A stretch of 64,000 bases of DNA from Maridesulfovibrio ferrireducens (GCF_016342405.1 NZ_JAEINN010000006.1:124001-188000); one strand, 5' to 3'. Counted from the stretch's first letter, positions 18,041-27,444 are shown. Numbers and translations: made by a program. Notes: generated by a model not told the origin, from the letters alone.

Positions 18041-18790
18041 ATGAAAGGATTGCAGGTTCTGGCATGGATGATTTCCCGACTTTTGGGATGCCTGCGCCTG
18101 AAAACTGGTCCTAAAAAATCTTTCTATCGTAAAAAACTTTATAAAGATCTCGCCAGCGTCGGGGCCGACTCAATACCTATCGTCAGTGTTATTGCCGGCT
18201 GTACAGGTGTTATTCTGGCTTTGCAGGCTGCACAGCAATTGGAAAAAGTCGGGGCTGTCAGCTATGTTGCCAGTCTTGTCGGGCTTACGATCATCAACGA
18301 GTTAGGTCCGTTGCTCACAGCTATTATTATCACCGGTCGTTCCGGTGCCGCTTTTACTGCCGAAATTGCCACTATGCAGATATCTGAAGAGATCGATGCT
18401 CTTGAAGTAATGGGTATCGAACCTGTTCGTTTTCTTGTCGTTCCCAAATTGATAGCCATGCTCATCATGGTACCTTGTCTTACAGTCTGGGCTGATTTTG
18501 TAGGAATTGTTTCAGGTGGCATTTTCTCATCTGTTGCTCTCGGGATAAACGAAGTTACATATTTCAATAACACAGTGGAATTTCTGAATTTACGTGATGT
18601 CTTTGCCGGATTGGTCAAAAGCGGAGGTTTTGCCGTTGCGATTACAGTGATCGGGTGCTGGCAGGGATTTCTTGCTCGGGAAGGAGCCGTTGATGTAGGT
18701 CGTAAAACCACAAATTCTGTAGTTATATCAATATTTATGATTATTTTGTTAGACCTGTTTTTTACAACACTGAATTTTCTTTTTCGTTAA
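18041..18790 (+). CDS. mlaE: MlaE-family lipid ABC transporter permease
   Basis: This 249-residue permease has an N-terminal amphipathic segment and about five membrane helices. The family signature NELGPLLTAIIITGRSGAAFTAE spans about residues 86-108, followed by EEIDALEVMGI. It forms the inner-membrane channel of an Mla-type system moving phospholipid between the membranes. Its stop codon directly abuts the ATPase start, and STAS, MlaF, MlaD and the lipoprotein are all in the same run. Confidence 0.95.
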   Translation: MKGLQVLAWMISRLLGCLRLKTGPKKSFYRKKLYKDLASVGADSIPIVSVIAGCTGVILALQAAQQLEKVGAVSYVASLVGLTIINELGPLLTAIIITGRSGAAFTAEIATMQISEEIDALEVMGIEPVRFLVVPKLIAMLIMVPCLTVWADFVGIVSGGIFSSVALGINEVTYFNNTVEFLNLRDVFAGLVKSGGFAVAITVIGCWQGFLAREGAVDVGRKTTNSVVISIFMIILLDLFFTTLNFLFR

Positions 18791-19600
18791 GTGATCATGA
18801 AAGTATCAAGACTTGCACAAGACATAACTTTAAAAGAACTCAGCCTCGGGTATCCGGGAAAAGTGCTGATGGCGAATCTTAATGCCGTACTTCCGGCAGG
18901 TAAGATCAGCGTAATTCTTGGCGGTTCGGGATGTGGCAAGTCGACATTACTGAGACATATTTTAGGTTTGAATGTTCCAGTTTCAGGCGAAATTTTCCTT
19001 GGTGAAACAAACCTCACCAAATTGAAAGATGAAGATGAGTTAAGACTTATCCGAACTCGCATGGGAGTCCTTTTTCAGGACGGGGCAATGCTCGGGTCGC
19101 TCACTCTGGGTGAAAATGTGGCTTTGCCTTTGCAGGAACATACGGAGCTTCCGGATGTAATTATTGAGGAAGTTGTGAACATGAAGCTTAGAATGGTTGG
19201 TCTCGGTGAGTTTACTCATTATTTCCCCAACCAGCTTTCCGGCGGAATGAGAAAAAGAGCGGGACTTGCTCGAGCAATGGTCATGGATCCGACAACTCTG
19301 TTGTGTGATGAGCCTTCATCGGGACTTGATCCGATCACCGCGGCAGATCTTGATCAATTAATTTTGAAACTTAAAGAGACATTTAATGTAACGACTGTAG
19401 TTGTTACGCATGATCTCGACAGCTTGTTTAATATTGCGGACCATGTTGTGGTGCTGCATCAGGGTAGATGTTTATATCAGGGTGATCTGGATGGCCTTAG
19501 AGATTCTGACGATGAGTATCTGATAGATTTTCTGGAAAGACGGCCGACTGTAATAGATAATTCAATGGCAAGATCAGTAAAGTTTAGAAGTAGATTATGA
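18791..19600 (+). CDS. mlaF: MlaF-family ABC transporter ATPase
   Basis: This 269-residue ATPase may start at GTG 18791 or at ATG 18797; neither has a strong ribosome site, so coupling with mlaE is likely. Walker A GGSGCGKST lies near residue 39, the Q-loop is FQDGAM, the signature is LSGGMRKRAGLARA (the Mla variant of LSGGQ), Walker B is LLCDEPSSGLDP and the switch histidine is in VVVTHDL. It powers lipid transport by the MlaE/MlaD complex. Confidence 0.95.
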   Translation: MIMKVSRLAQDITLKELSLGYPGKVLMANLNAVLPAGKISVILGGSGCGKSTLLRHILGLNVPVSGEIFLGETNLTKLKDEDELRLIRTRMGVLFQDGAMLGSLTLGENVALPLQEHTELPDVIIEEVVNMKLRMVGLGEFTHYFPNQLSGGMRKRAGLARAMVMDPTTLLCDEPSSGLDPITAADLDQLILKLKETFNVTTVVVTHDLDSLFNIADHVVVLHQGRCLYQGDLDGLRDSDDEYLIDFLERRPTVIDNSMARSVKFRSRL

Positions 19601-19616
19601 TTTTTGGGGGATAAAA

Positions 19617-20576
19617 ATGGTACTCAATCCGCGCAGTTCAAAGACCGATATTATTAAAGCAAGTTTAGCCGCATTAGGCGGGTTAACTGTGTTGGGGTTA
19701 TTTATTGTTTTTCTAGGCGGTCATGATTTCTTCGCTGATTATTCTACTTACAATATTTCATTCCGTAATGTGAAAGATCTTACTTCCGGAAGACCTGTAA
19801 AATATGCGGGTCTTAGTGTCGGCAAGGTTGGAACCATAGAAATTGATGAGCAGAATCCGGGCCGTATTTCTGTGGTCATTAATGTGGACAGGGATTTTGC
19901 ACTTTATGAAGGCACTGTTGCAACAATCACTCAGAAAGGACTTGTGGGTGATAATTATATTCTTTTGGAGCTTGAAAATGAGCCGGGTTCTAAACTTGTG
20001 CCCGGAGCAATTATTCCAGTTGCAGTGACCTTAAGTATGAATGATGTTGCTGCTGAAATAGGCAAAGCCGTTGCTGCCGTTGCTCCAAAGCTGGAAAAAG
20101 CCGCAGAAGGCCTCCAGGCTCTTTTTTCCGGCGAGAATAGGGCTAACCTTGAAAAAAGTTTAAAAATTGCTCCTGATGTGCTTGCGCAAACTAACGCTAC
20201 GTTAGTTTCATTCCAAAAAGAGTGGGTTAAGCTTTCTCGAACTGCTTCCACAGGAATAAAATCGGGAACTAAAAATCTTGGGGATATAACAGTTGAAATT
20301 GCCGACACTTTGCAAAAGGTCGAAAAAGTCCTTCAATCTCTGGAAGGAGATATGAAAAACACTTTGCAGAGCGTGAACGGTGAAGTCACGAGAGTGGCCG
20401 AGGGTGTTGACGGATTGACATCAGATCTTCGCAAAAATCTAGAATATGATCAGGAAGAAATTGAAATTATTCTTTTAAATGTAAACAGACTTTCCCGAGA
20501 AATGAACAGGTTGGCCAGATCTCTTCGGGAACGTCCGTGGCAGGTTCTCAATCCTCCTGAAGGAGCCGGAAAATGA
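19617..20576 (+). CDS. mlaD: MlaD-family MCE-domain substrate-binding protein
   Basis: This 319-residue protein has one N-terminal membrane helix (about 15-37), an MCE/MlaD domain (about 40-120, with GRPVKYAGLSVGKV) and a long helical C-terminal region (150-310) with alternating hydrophobics, as in MCE proteins that form periplasmic tunnels. It is longer than E. coli MlaD (about 180), closer to PqiB or Mce-type tails. Its last bases overlap the lipoprotein start (ATGA). Confidence 0.93.
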   Translation: MVLNPRSSKTDIIKASLAALGGLTVLGLFIVFLGGHDFFADYSTYNISFRNVKDLTSGRPVKYAGLSVGKVGTIEIDEQNPGRISVVINVDRDFALYEGTVATITQKGLVGDNYILLELENEPGSKLVPGAIIPVAVTLSMNDVAAEIGKAVAAVAPKLEKAAEGLQALFSGENRANLEKSLKIAPDVLAQTNATLVSFQKEWVKLSRTASTGIKSGTKNLGDITVEIADTLQKVEKVLQSLEGDMKNTLQSVNGEVTRVAEGVDGLTSDLRKNLEYDQEEIEIILLNVNRLSREMNRLARSLRERPWQVLNPPEGAGK

Positions 20577-21187
20577 TAAAAAATATTTTAAGCATATCCT
20601 TACTGGTTGTTGTTCTATTTGCTGCCGGTTGTATTGGCGGAAAATCTGTGGAGAGTTCTTATTTACGGGTCGGTTCAAACGCTGAGCTTAAAACAGTTTG
20701 CGAAGAAGTGAGACCTGATCTGCCGGCTGTGGCAGTGAAGAGGTTTACGAGCCTTCCTGCTCTAGACCGCGAAACGGTGATTCTTGCAAATGGTCCGGTG
20801 CTGACTCCCGATTACAGATGGAGCTGGGAAGGAACACCTGCTGAAATACTTGATATTAAAACTGGCCCGGCTCTTAGCTGTATGAAGAATTACGAAGTAG
20901 TTGCTCCGTATCGACCCGGTGTTGAACGAGCATTGATCCTTTCAGGTGTAGTTATGTCTTTTGAAGTGCAGCGCAGTGAAGGAAATATTTTTAAGGGCGC
21001 AGTCCGGTATTCTTTATGGGACGGCTCAGGCAAGCGGTTGCTTGCAAGGAAGCTGATAGAGGCCTCGGTTCCGGTTAAAAGTTTGACAGGGCGAGCCATT
21101 GCGAACGCCGCCGGAACAGCTTTAGAGTCTATTCTGGCTCAGACGGCGATATGGATTGACGGGTATAGTGAAGAAGCCAACCCTTAG
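20573..21187 (+). CDS. PqiC/ABC-type transport auxiliary lipoprotein
   Basis: This 204-residue lipoprotein has a signal peptide with lipobox AAGC near residue 20. The remainder matches the auxiliary component family of MCE transport systems (PqiC-like), with ERALILSGVVMSFEV and a C-terminal helix containing AIANAAGTALESILAQT. It would sit at the outer membrane and receive the MlaD/MCE tunnel. It overlaps mlaD by 4 nt, which fixes its membership of the transporter operon. Confidence 0.85.
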   Translation: MIKNILSISLLVVVLFAAGCIGGKSVESSYLRVGSNAELKTVCEEVRPDLPAVAVKRFTSLPALDRETVILANGPVLTPDYRWSWEGTPAEILDIKTGPALSCMKNYEVVAPYRPGVERALILSGVVMSFEVQRSEGNIFKGAVRYSLWDGSGKRLLARKLIEASVPVKSLTGRAIANAAGTALESILAQTAIWIDGYSEEANP

Positions 21188-21201
21188 GAGAGCGGCTTGT
21201 A

Positions 21202-21600
21202 ATGTTTTTTATTCAGGCTATTGCCGAGGCTAAGATTAAAGAGTCAGAGAGAAAGGGAGAGTTTAAAAATCTTCCATGTAGCGGAAAGCCTTTGAAACTT
21301 GAAGATGATTCAATGATTCCATCTGAGTTGCGAATGGCATATAAAGCTTTGAAAAATGCCGGCTATCTTCCGCCGGAAATGCAGCTACGAAAGGATATTT
21401 ATTCAGCTCTTGACCTGCTTGAAAGCATGGAGGAAGAAAAGGAGCGCTATTGCCAGATGCAGAAAGTAAATGTTCTTTTCGGGAAAATAAAAAAAATGCG
21501 CGGGCAGAAAATTTCAATCGACACTGAAGATACATATTACCAGAGTATTGTCGAACGGATGACTCTGAGCAGCAATAAATTCAAGGAAAAAAAGGGATGA
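21202..21600 (+). CDS. DUF1992 (DnaJ-C28-like conserved) protein
   Basis: This 132-residue protein carries the DUF1992 signature: IAEAKIKESERKGEFKNLP, then GKPL, then MAYKALKNAGYLPPE. The family is widespread and appears as the conserved part of DNAJC28, but its biochemical role is unknown. It lies 14 nt after the lipoprotein, and its stop overlaps the next start (ATGA), so it is co-translated with the downstream propeller-like protein. Confidence 0.9.
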   Translation: MFFIQAIAEAKIKESERKGEFKNLPCSGKPLKLEDDSMIPSELRMAYKALKNAGYLPPEMQLRKDIYSALDLLESMEEEKERYCQMQKVNVLFGKIKKMRGQKISIDTEDTYYQSIVERMTLSSNKFKEKKG

Positions 21601-22982
21601 TCCTCAGATTTTCACAGGTTCAGATTATTATTTTTTTATTTGTTATGATATTGATAAGTGCTCCGGTTTCATCCGACGCACAAAGCTCTGCAAGTTCTAA
21701 AGAGAGAGTCGGGCAAACCTATATAGATGTTCCTCCGCAGTTGCGTAAGGGAACAGCTAAATCCTTGAAAAAGTATGTTTCCGAGTTGCTGGGTAAGAAA
21801 TATGTCAGCACAGGAAAATTGTATGCCCCTCCGTTTGATGGACTTGAGGACAAAATTTATATTTCAGTTACAAGGGAAAAAGCTATTCCTATTATTGCCG
21901 GAGGAGTCTCTTCTTATTCCGGTACGGAGGAAGGCCTTGCCGCAGCTCTTTATGACGGTTCTATTCGGCTTTGGAGCAGTTACCCCTGCAAGAAATTGAG
22001 ACTGCCTTCTGGAAAAGGTGCAGCGCTTGTAGCATATGCGCCAGGAAGCCCTGTTTTAGCCGCGACGGATAGCAAAGGGAATAATCTTTTTATTTACGAT
22101 TTAAAAACCTGTTCCAGAATACCGGGCGATATTCCCGTTGAGCATGGCCCTGTTAAAATGATGGCCATTTCACGCACAGGCGACTGGCTGGGATTGATAG
22201 ATAGTTTTAATACACTTTTGAGCGGCCCTTCAAACGGCCCTTTAAAAGAAATGTCAGTGCTGGAAGGAACTCCTCTTTTCCTTGGATATACACCGGGGCA
22301 GGGGATTTTAGTTGCTGTTGAAGCTTCAGGTAAAATTGTTACGTGGGGCATGAAGAATTTGTCCCGTATTAATTCTGATGAAGTTACCGGGGGACCTTTT
22401 GCTTCGGTGAGGATGTCAGGATATGTTGTCTGTCTGCGCCGTGATGACGGTAAAGAAGTCTACTGGGATCTTCGCAAGCGTGATTTGGTTAAAAAATCAG
22501 AGGCGTTGAAGGAATATTCTTCCTGGATTTACGAAAAAGACGGATCACTTGTTTACTCTACCGGCGTAGATCGTTGGAAAGTTGCTGAGCATTTCGGAAG
22601 GCCCATGTTTATTGTTTCTTATTCTGCAAAGGAAAAATTGTTCAGAGTTCGTGACCTTGACTCTAAAACTCGTTACTATAGCGCCTTAGACGGAAAAGAG
22701 TTTTCAGAAATAAAGACATCTGACTGGAAATTTATATCTCCTAAAAACGGAGTTTATAAAGCCGGTAAAGGTTTGTTTCGTTTATATGATCTTGTGTGTC
22801 AAAAAGGAGCTCAAAAGCTTTATTGCCGACATATTGAAGGAAAGGGCTTTTATTTATGGTGGCAGCAGGCAGGGGATGTAGCTGATAGAATTCCTCATCC
22901 TATGGAGCTGCCAGTCAGAGAAAGTATTCTGGCAGATCAGCCCGCAATTTGGACCCCCCTGATTCAGGGCGAAATACGGTAA
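21597..22982 (+). CDS. Exported WD40/beta-propeller-like protein of unknown function
   Basis: This 461-residue protein has a signal peptide (about 1-27). Residues 100-340 show repeated four-strand units (for example SYSGTEEGLAAALYDGSIRLWSS and DWLGLIDSFNTLL) consistent with a degenerate WD40 or quinoprotein-type propeller. I do not recognise a specific family. It shares a transcript with the Mla genes, so a periplasmic scaffold role is possible, but nothing more can be said. Confidence 0.75.
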   Translation: MILRFSQVQIIIFLFVMILISAPVSSDAQSSASSKERVGQTYIDVPPQLRKGTAKSLKKYVSELLGKKYVSTGKLYAPPFDGLEDKIYISVTREKAIPIIAGGVSSYSGTEEGLAAALYDGSIRLWSSYPCKKLRLPSGKGAALVAYAPGSPVLAATDSKGNNLFIYDLKTCSRIPGDIPVEHGPVKMMAISRTGDWLGLIDSFNTLLSGPSNGPLKEMSVLEGTPLFLGYTPGQGILVAVEASGKIVTWGMKNLSRINSDEVTGGPFASVRMSGYVVCLRRDDGKEVYWDLRKRDLVKKSEALKEYSSWIYEKDGSLVYSTGVDRWKVAEHFGRPMFIVSYSAKEKLFRVRDLDSKTRYYSALDGKEFSEIKTSDWKFISPKNGVYKAGKGLFRLYDLVCQKGAQKLYCRHIEGKGFYLWWQQAGDVADRIPHPMELPVRESILADQPAIWTPLIQGEIR

Positions 22983-23030
22983 CCTCACCTCTTACTGGAG
23001 GCCGGACAGTTAGTCCGGAGGAGTTTAAAA

Positions 23031-24371
23031 GTGGCAAAAAACTCGACCGAAAAGAAAGAATTACTAAATACCGACATAGCTGTTCTTGGAAAAGCTAAAA
23101 TACCTTCTCCTTTGAAGAGGTGCTATTTCATTGATGATAACGATAGAACTCTTGTTAATTTAGCTGAAGAAGATATGGGACTGACTGATGACAGTACTGT
23201 CTATCAGGAGTTTGAAAAAGCCGGTCCACGTGCGTTCACTTATTTTGATCCTTCAAAAACTAAGTGTGCTGTTGTTACATGCGGTGGTCTTTGTCCGGGA
23301 TTGAATGATGTTATTCGGTCAATTGTTCTCGAAGCTCATTATCTTTACAAAGTCTCTTCCGTACTGGGTATTAAATTCGGTTTGCAGGGTTTTATCCCCA
23401 AATACGGACACGATGTAGTTGAACTTACAGCGGATAAAGTAGCAAATATTCATCAATTCGGCGGAACCATGCTCGGTTCTTCTCGCGGACCGCAGGACCC
23501 GGAAGAGATAGTGGATGCCCTTGAACGCATGAATATCAGTGTTCTTTTCATGATTGGCGGAGACGGAACGATGCGCGCCGCTCAGAAGATTGTAAAAGAG
23601 ATCAATAAGCGCAATGTTCGAATCGCTATAATCGGTATTCCAAAAACCATTGATAACGATATCGGTTTCGTCACAAAATCTTTTGGTTTCGATACTGCTG
23701 TAGATAAGGCCACAGAAGCCATTCAGTCGGCTCATGTTGAGTCTTTAGGCGTCGTCAATGGCATTGGCTTAGTAAAGCTGATGGGACGTGAGTCAGGCTT
23801 TATTGCGGCGCAGGCGACACTTGCTCTTAAAGATGTAAATTTTGTGCTGGTTCCCGAGCATGCCTTTGAGTTTGACGGTGAATACGGATTATTAAGATCA
23901 CTTGAGAAAAGGCTTGATGAAAGACAGCATGCCGTAATTGTGTGTGCCGAGGGAGCAGGGCAGGAACAATGTGAATATACAGGAGAAAAGGACGCTTCCG
24001 GCAATCCTATTCTTTGTGATGTGTGTACCTTGCTCATCCGCAAGGTGAAGGAGCATTTCAAAGAAGTTGGAAAGGATATAACCTTAAAATTTATCGATCC
24101 AAGTTATATCATCCGTTCAGTTCCAGCCAATGCGAATGACTGCGTTTATTGCGGTTTCCTCGGGCAGCATGCCGTACATGCGGCAATGGCAGGAAAAACC
24201 GATATGGTGGTAAGCAGGTTGCAGGCTAGGTATGTCCATTTGCCACTTGATCTTGTCACACTGAAAAGAAAGAAATTGAATGTTAAGTCTGATTATTGGA
24301 GAGCTGTGCTTGAGTCCACAGGGCAGGGGCATCTGCGTAACGATATGGAAAAAGATATTTGTCAGTTTTAG
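23031..24371 (+). CDS. pfkA: ATP-dependent 6-phosphofructokinase (plant/trypanosome-like clade)
   Basis: This 446-residue PFK starts at GTG 23031 with AGGAG upstream; a 6-bp hairpin (23003-23008 with 23014-23019) immediately precedes that site. It has a long N-terminal extension of about 75 residues before the catalytic core. GGDGT (about 180-184) has the glycine associated with ATP use, while PKTIDND (about 204-210) has the lysine seen in PPi-PFKs; the combination is typical of the long ATP-PFK clade. It catalyses fructose-6-P to fructose-1,6-bisphosphate. ATP rather than PPi is inferred from the motif. Confidence 0.93.
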   Translation: MAKNSTEKKELLNTDIAVLGKAKIPSPLKRCYFIDDNDRTLVNLAEEDMGLTDDSTVYQEFEKAGPRAFTYFDPSKTKCAVVTCGGLCPGLNDVIRSIVLEAHYLYKVSSVLGIKFGLQGFIPKYGHDVVELTADKVANIHQFGGTMLGSSRGPQDPEEIVDALERMNISVLFMIGGDGTMRAAQKIVKEINKRNVRIAIIGIPKTIDNDIGFVTKSFGFDTAVDKATEAIQSAHVESLGVVNGIGLVKLMGRESGFIAAQATLALKDVNFVLVPEHAFEFDGEYGLLRSLEKRLDERQHAVIVCAEGAGQEQCEYTGEKDASGNPILCDVCTLLIRKVKEHFKEVGKDITLKFIDPSYIIRSVPANANDCVYCGFLGQHAVHAAMAGKTDMVVSRLQARYVHLPLDLVTLKRKKLNVKSDYWRAVLESTGQGHLRNDMEKDICQF

Positions 24372-24385
24372 TTGAGATTAAAGAT

Positions 24386-24427
24386 AAAAAAATCCCGCTG
24401 AGCTCTAAGCTTAGCGGGATTTTTTTT
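24386..24427. terminator. Bidirectional intrinsic terminator after pfkA
   Basis: A long stem (24386-24404 with 24408-24427) has a GC-rich core ATCCCGCT/AGCGGGAT flanked by A-run and T-run on both sides. Confidence 0.92.
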
Positions 24428-24687
24428 GCGCTTAAATAACCATGGATTGAACATGGATACTTAATCTTGTTTTATCTTTATGAGAGTTTAAATAATTAGT
24501 CAAGTATAATTTTAAGAATACTTTATGCCGTTGAAATAAATATGATCTGAAATGGGCGTGAATGTGTTTGTGTATAATTTTTATAATTCATATTTTTAAT
24601 TATTTCCAACGGTTTTCCGTCCGATCAATAAAAGTAATTGGATCATTAAGGCAATAACCGTAAACATTAACTTTTTCATAGAACGCC
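24428..24687. other. AT-rich intergenic stretch between two terminators
   Basis: About 260 bases lie between the pfkA terminator and the terminator of the next minus-strand gene. I see no reading frame with a ribosome site, no tRNA-like fold and no convincing promoter pair, only isolated TATAAT-like words. Confidence 0.5.
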
Positions 24688-24688
24688 A

Positions 24689-24722
24689 AAAAGCCCGTGC
24701 CTAAATTTAGGCACGGGCTTTT
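24689..24722. terminator. Terminator of the HD-domain gene
   Basis: A perfect 34-nt palindrome (AAAAGCCCGTGCCTAAA and its complement) gives a stem of at least 14 bp with T-runs at both ends. It ends the minus-strand gene at 24746. Confidence 0.88.
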
Positions 24723-24745
24723 AAACTAGCTATTTCTATCAGCTG

Positions 24746-26080
24746 TTAAAGAAGTTTTTCTTTGTTTGCCTGATGTTTTACATATTCGATAGCTTCTTCC
24801 ATTGTGCAAACATCTCCGGAAATCTGCGCTGTGAGCAGAGATTCGCGGATGATACCTACAACTGGACCGGGGTTAAGGCCGGTGTGCTGCATGATTTCAT
24901 TTCCGTTAAGGAAAGGATCAAGAGCTTCTTCTGGAATATCAGCACGTTCAAGCATTTTTATATTGTGGTTGAATTCTTTGTACTGTGATCCGCGAGCTTT
25001 GATGTCAGCACGAACCATTTCGATAAGACGAGGGTATTCGTCAATTGCCTTGAATTTTCTGATACCCTTATCAGTCAGCATGAAATGGAAACGCATGTGA
25101 TTGCGGACCATGTCGCAGATAAGGTCTACATCTTCCTGAGGGAAGTTGAGGCGGGTAAGAATCTTTCTGGTAACCTTAGCGCCAACGCGGTGATGCTGTA
25201 GGAACTGCCATTCGCCGTCCACTTCTTCCGCAGTGTAAACTTTACCGACATCGTGGAAAAGGCATGCTGCCACGCCAAACCAGTCATACGGAAGTTCTTC
25301 AGGGTAGAGGCGCATTACATCAAGTGTGTGATTGAATACGGTTTCAGTTTCACCTGTTTTGCTGTTTTTGATCTGTGTGAAGCGAGAGAGAGCAGCAATT
25401 TCAGGGATCAGTCCGTGCAGAAGCATTGTTTCGAATAGCAGAGAAATAAAGGTGTACATATTTTCTGCTTCGACTTTGCGCCATTCATCCATAATTTCAG
25501 GGATGGGAACATAGTCGAGAATGCGTTTGCATGCTCTGATGATGGATGCTTTGGTATTGTTTTCAATGGGAAGATTATAGTTGGCAGCAAAACGCAGCGC
25601 TCTAATTCCCATGAGGTAATCTTTTTTTAGAGTCTGGTCAGGGATTCCGAGAAAACAAACTTGCCCGGTGCTGAGCTCAGCAAACCCTTCATAAGAATCT
25701 TTTGCTTTAGGGATGTAAGGACAGGCGGAAGACATTGGAATTTCATTCTTCTTTTCCAGAGCCTTAAGCAGTCTCGGTGTCATGCGGGAAACGCACTCTT
25801 CGGGATGTGAAGAGTTACTGGTATCCGACATGTAGAAATTGAAGGTGGTTTCTCCCTCTGTCAGAATCGCTGTTATTTCATCTTTTCCTGCGACCTGAAC
25901 ATTTGGAAAAAGTTTGATTAGACCTTTGAAATCAAGTTCGGTGGAAATATCGAGGGCTATTTCTTTACCTTTATCGTCAATGGTAAGCTTTTGAAGCCTT
26001 TCGCTGATAATGTAGGCGTCATAGCCATTGCGCATAATGGTTTTACAAATTCCAACCGCGTCTTTAAAGGGTTCGCTCAT
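24746..26080 (-). CDS. CCA-transferase-like protein with degenerate nucleotidyltransferase head and intact HD domain
   Basis: This 444-residue protein aligns by eye with tRNA nucleotidyltransferase/poly(A) polymerases: GYDAYII at 19-25, ALDIST at 42-47, a palm-like region, the neck motif GIRALRFAANYNLPIE (158-173), then an HD domain (H251, HD 276-277, D359). The GGxxRD motif after GYxAY is replaced by SERLQK, and the first aspartate of DxDIAT is alanine, so nucleotidyl transfer is unlikely. The HD metal site is complete, suggesting a phosphohydrolase. It is monocistronic, and the ATG has an AAGGAG site. Confidence 0.85.
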   Translation of the reverse strand: MSEPFKDAVGICKTIMRNGYDAYIISERLQKLTIDDKGKEIALDISTELDFKGLIKLFPNVQVAGKDEITAILTEGETTFNFYMSDTSNSSHPEECVSRMTPRLLKALEKKNEIPMSSACPYIPKAKDSYEGFAELSTGQVCFLGIPDQTLKKDYLMGIRALRFAANYNLPIENNTKASIIRACKRILDYVPIPEIMDEWRKVEAENMYTFISLLFETMLLHGLIPEIAALSRFTQIKNSKTGETETVFNHTLDVMRLYPEELPYDWFGVAACLFHDVGKVYTAEEVDGEWQFLQHHRVGAKVTRKILTRLNFPQEDVDLICDMVRNHMRFHFMLTDKGIRKFKAIDEYPRLIEMVRADIKARGSQYKEFNHNIKMLERADIPEEALDPFLNGNEIMQHTGLNPGPVVGIIRESLLTAQISGDVCTMEEAIEYVKHQANKEKLL

Positions 26081-26160
26081 AGTGTCTCCTTAAGGCGAAA
26101 TATATTAAATCTTTAATCGTTTACCTAGGTTGCAGAGTTTCCCTCTGCCTTTTCATGGTG

Positions 26161-27435
26161 TCATACTATTTTTTTGCCGCCAAGGAAATGACTTATCACC
26201 CGTCCTTTCAGGGTTTGGCCTAGGAAAGGTGTGTTTTTGCCTTTAGAGTGCATTGTTTCAGGGGAAAGAGTCCATTCTTCGTCCGGGGCAAATAGGAAGA
26301 AATCGGCAACATCACCTTTCTTAAAACTGTTCAGCGGCAGGCCGAAAGTTTCGCAAGGAGCGGTGGTCCACATTCGTATAAAGTCATCGAATGTTATTTT
26401 GCCGGAAGCAACAAGTTCCCATGTCAGGGACAAGGCTGAATCAAGTCCTGAGATTCCGCAAGGGGCGACCATGAATTCAACTTCCTTTTCATGTGCCGCA
26501 TGGGGAGCATGATCGGTTGCAAACATGTCGATTATGCCTTCACGGATGGCCTGTAGGAGAGCTTCTACGTCGTCTGCTGTACGTAGCGGGGGATTTACCT
26601 TTGTATCCGTTCCATATCCTTCCACAGCCTCTTCGGTGAGCAGAAGGTAGTGAGGGCAGGTTTCAGCTGTAACCTTAACTCCGCGTTTCTTTGCCCATGC
26701 GATAAGGTCAATCGATTTCCGGCAGGAAATGTGAGCCAGATGTATATGAATATCGAGATATTCCGCCAAAAGAAGATCGCGGGCAACCTGCGCCGCTTCC
26801 GCCACATCGGGCTGTCCGGCAAGGCCGAGAAGGCTTGATACTGCCCCCTCGTTCATTCCGGCACCCAGTTCAAGATATGGATCTTCGCAGTGATCGATTA
26901 CTGGCTTTCCGGTGTCGGAAGCATATTCTAAAGCTCTGCGGAAAAGTTCGGTATTCTTTACGGGTACTCCGTCATTTGAAAAAGCAACGCATCCAGCATC
27001 GGCAAGGTCGTGCATGGATGAAAGCTCTTTGGCTTCAAGTCCTTTAGTCAGTGCGCCGACAGGAAAAAGACGTGGACCGTTCGGAAATGCCGCGTGAGCT
27101 TTGTTCAACATTTCGGCTGTGATCACGGCATTATCATTTACCGGGCTGGTGTTAGCCATGCACATGATGTTGGAAAAACCGCCGTGTACTGCGGCCTTGA
27201 GGCCCGAAGCGATATCTTCTTTATATTCAAAACCGGGTTCTCTCAGATGTGTGTGAACATCCGTAAGGCTCGGCATGAGCAGGTATCCTCTGGCAGCGAC
27301 AACCTCGGCTCCTTCGTACATAGCGTCTGATGAAGGGATTATATCGAGTATTTTTCCGTCTGCTACGAGGAGATCGACCTCTTCACCTTTCCATACCGCT
27401 TTGCGGATAACCAGTTCAGGATTGGTCATAGTCAA
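26161..27435 (-). CDS. pyrC: Dihydroorotase (class I)
   Basis: This 424-residue amidohydrolase cyclises carbamoyl-aspartate to dihydroorotate. Metal ligands are visible in DVHTHLREPG (about 59-68), DHCED, HIHLAHIS and FATDHAPHA, with PGxxGLD-type CGISGLDSAL following. Length and motifs indicate the class I form that often associates with aspartate transcarbamoylase. It lies 10 nt after pyrB and is the second gene of a pyrBC unit. Confidence 0.96.
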   Translation of the reverse strand: MTMTNPELVIRKAVWKGEEVDLLVADGKILDIIPSSDAMYEGAEVVAARGYLLMPSLTDVHTHLREPGFEYKEDIASGLKAAVHGGFSNIMCMANTSPVNDNAVITAEMLNKAHAAFPNGPRLFPVGALTKGLEAKELSSMHDLADAGCVAFSNDGVPVKNTELFRRALEYASDTGKPVIDHCEDPYLELGAGMNEGAVSSLLGLAGQPDVAEAAQVARDLLLAEYLDIHIHLAHISCRKSIDLIAWAKKRGVKVTAETCPHYLLLTEEAVEGYGTDTKVNPPLRTADDVEALLQAIREGIIDMFATDHAPHAAHEKEVEFMVAPCGISGLDSALSLTWELVASGKITFDDFIRMWTTAPCETFGLPLNSFKKGDVADFFLFAPDEEWTLSPETMHSKGKNTPFLGQTLKGRVISHFLGGKKIV

Positions 27436-27444
27436 TTCTCCTTA

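Noticed and set aside
26132-26148. GCAGAG/CTCTGC hairpin between pyrC and the HD-domain gene as a terminator
   Set aside because: The 6-bp stem has no T-run on the minus strand, which is the relevant direction.
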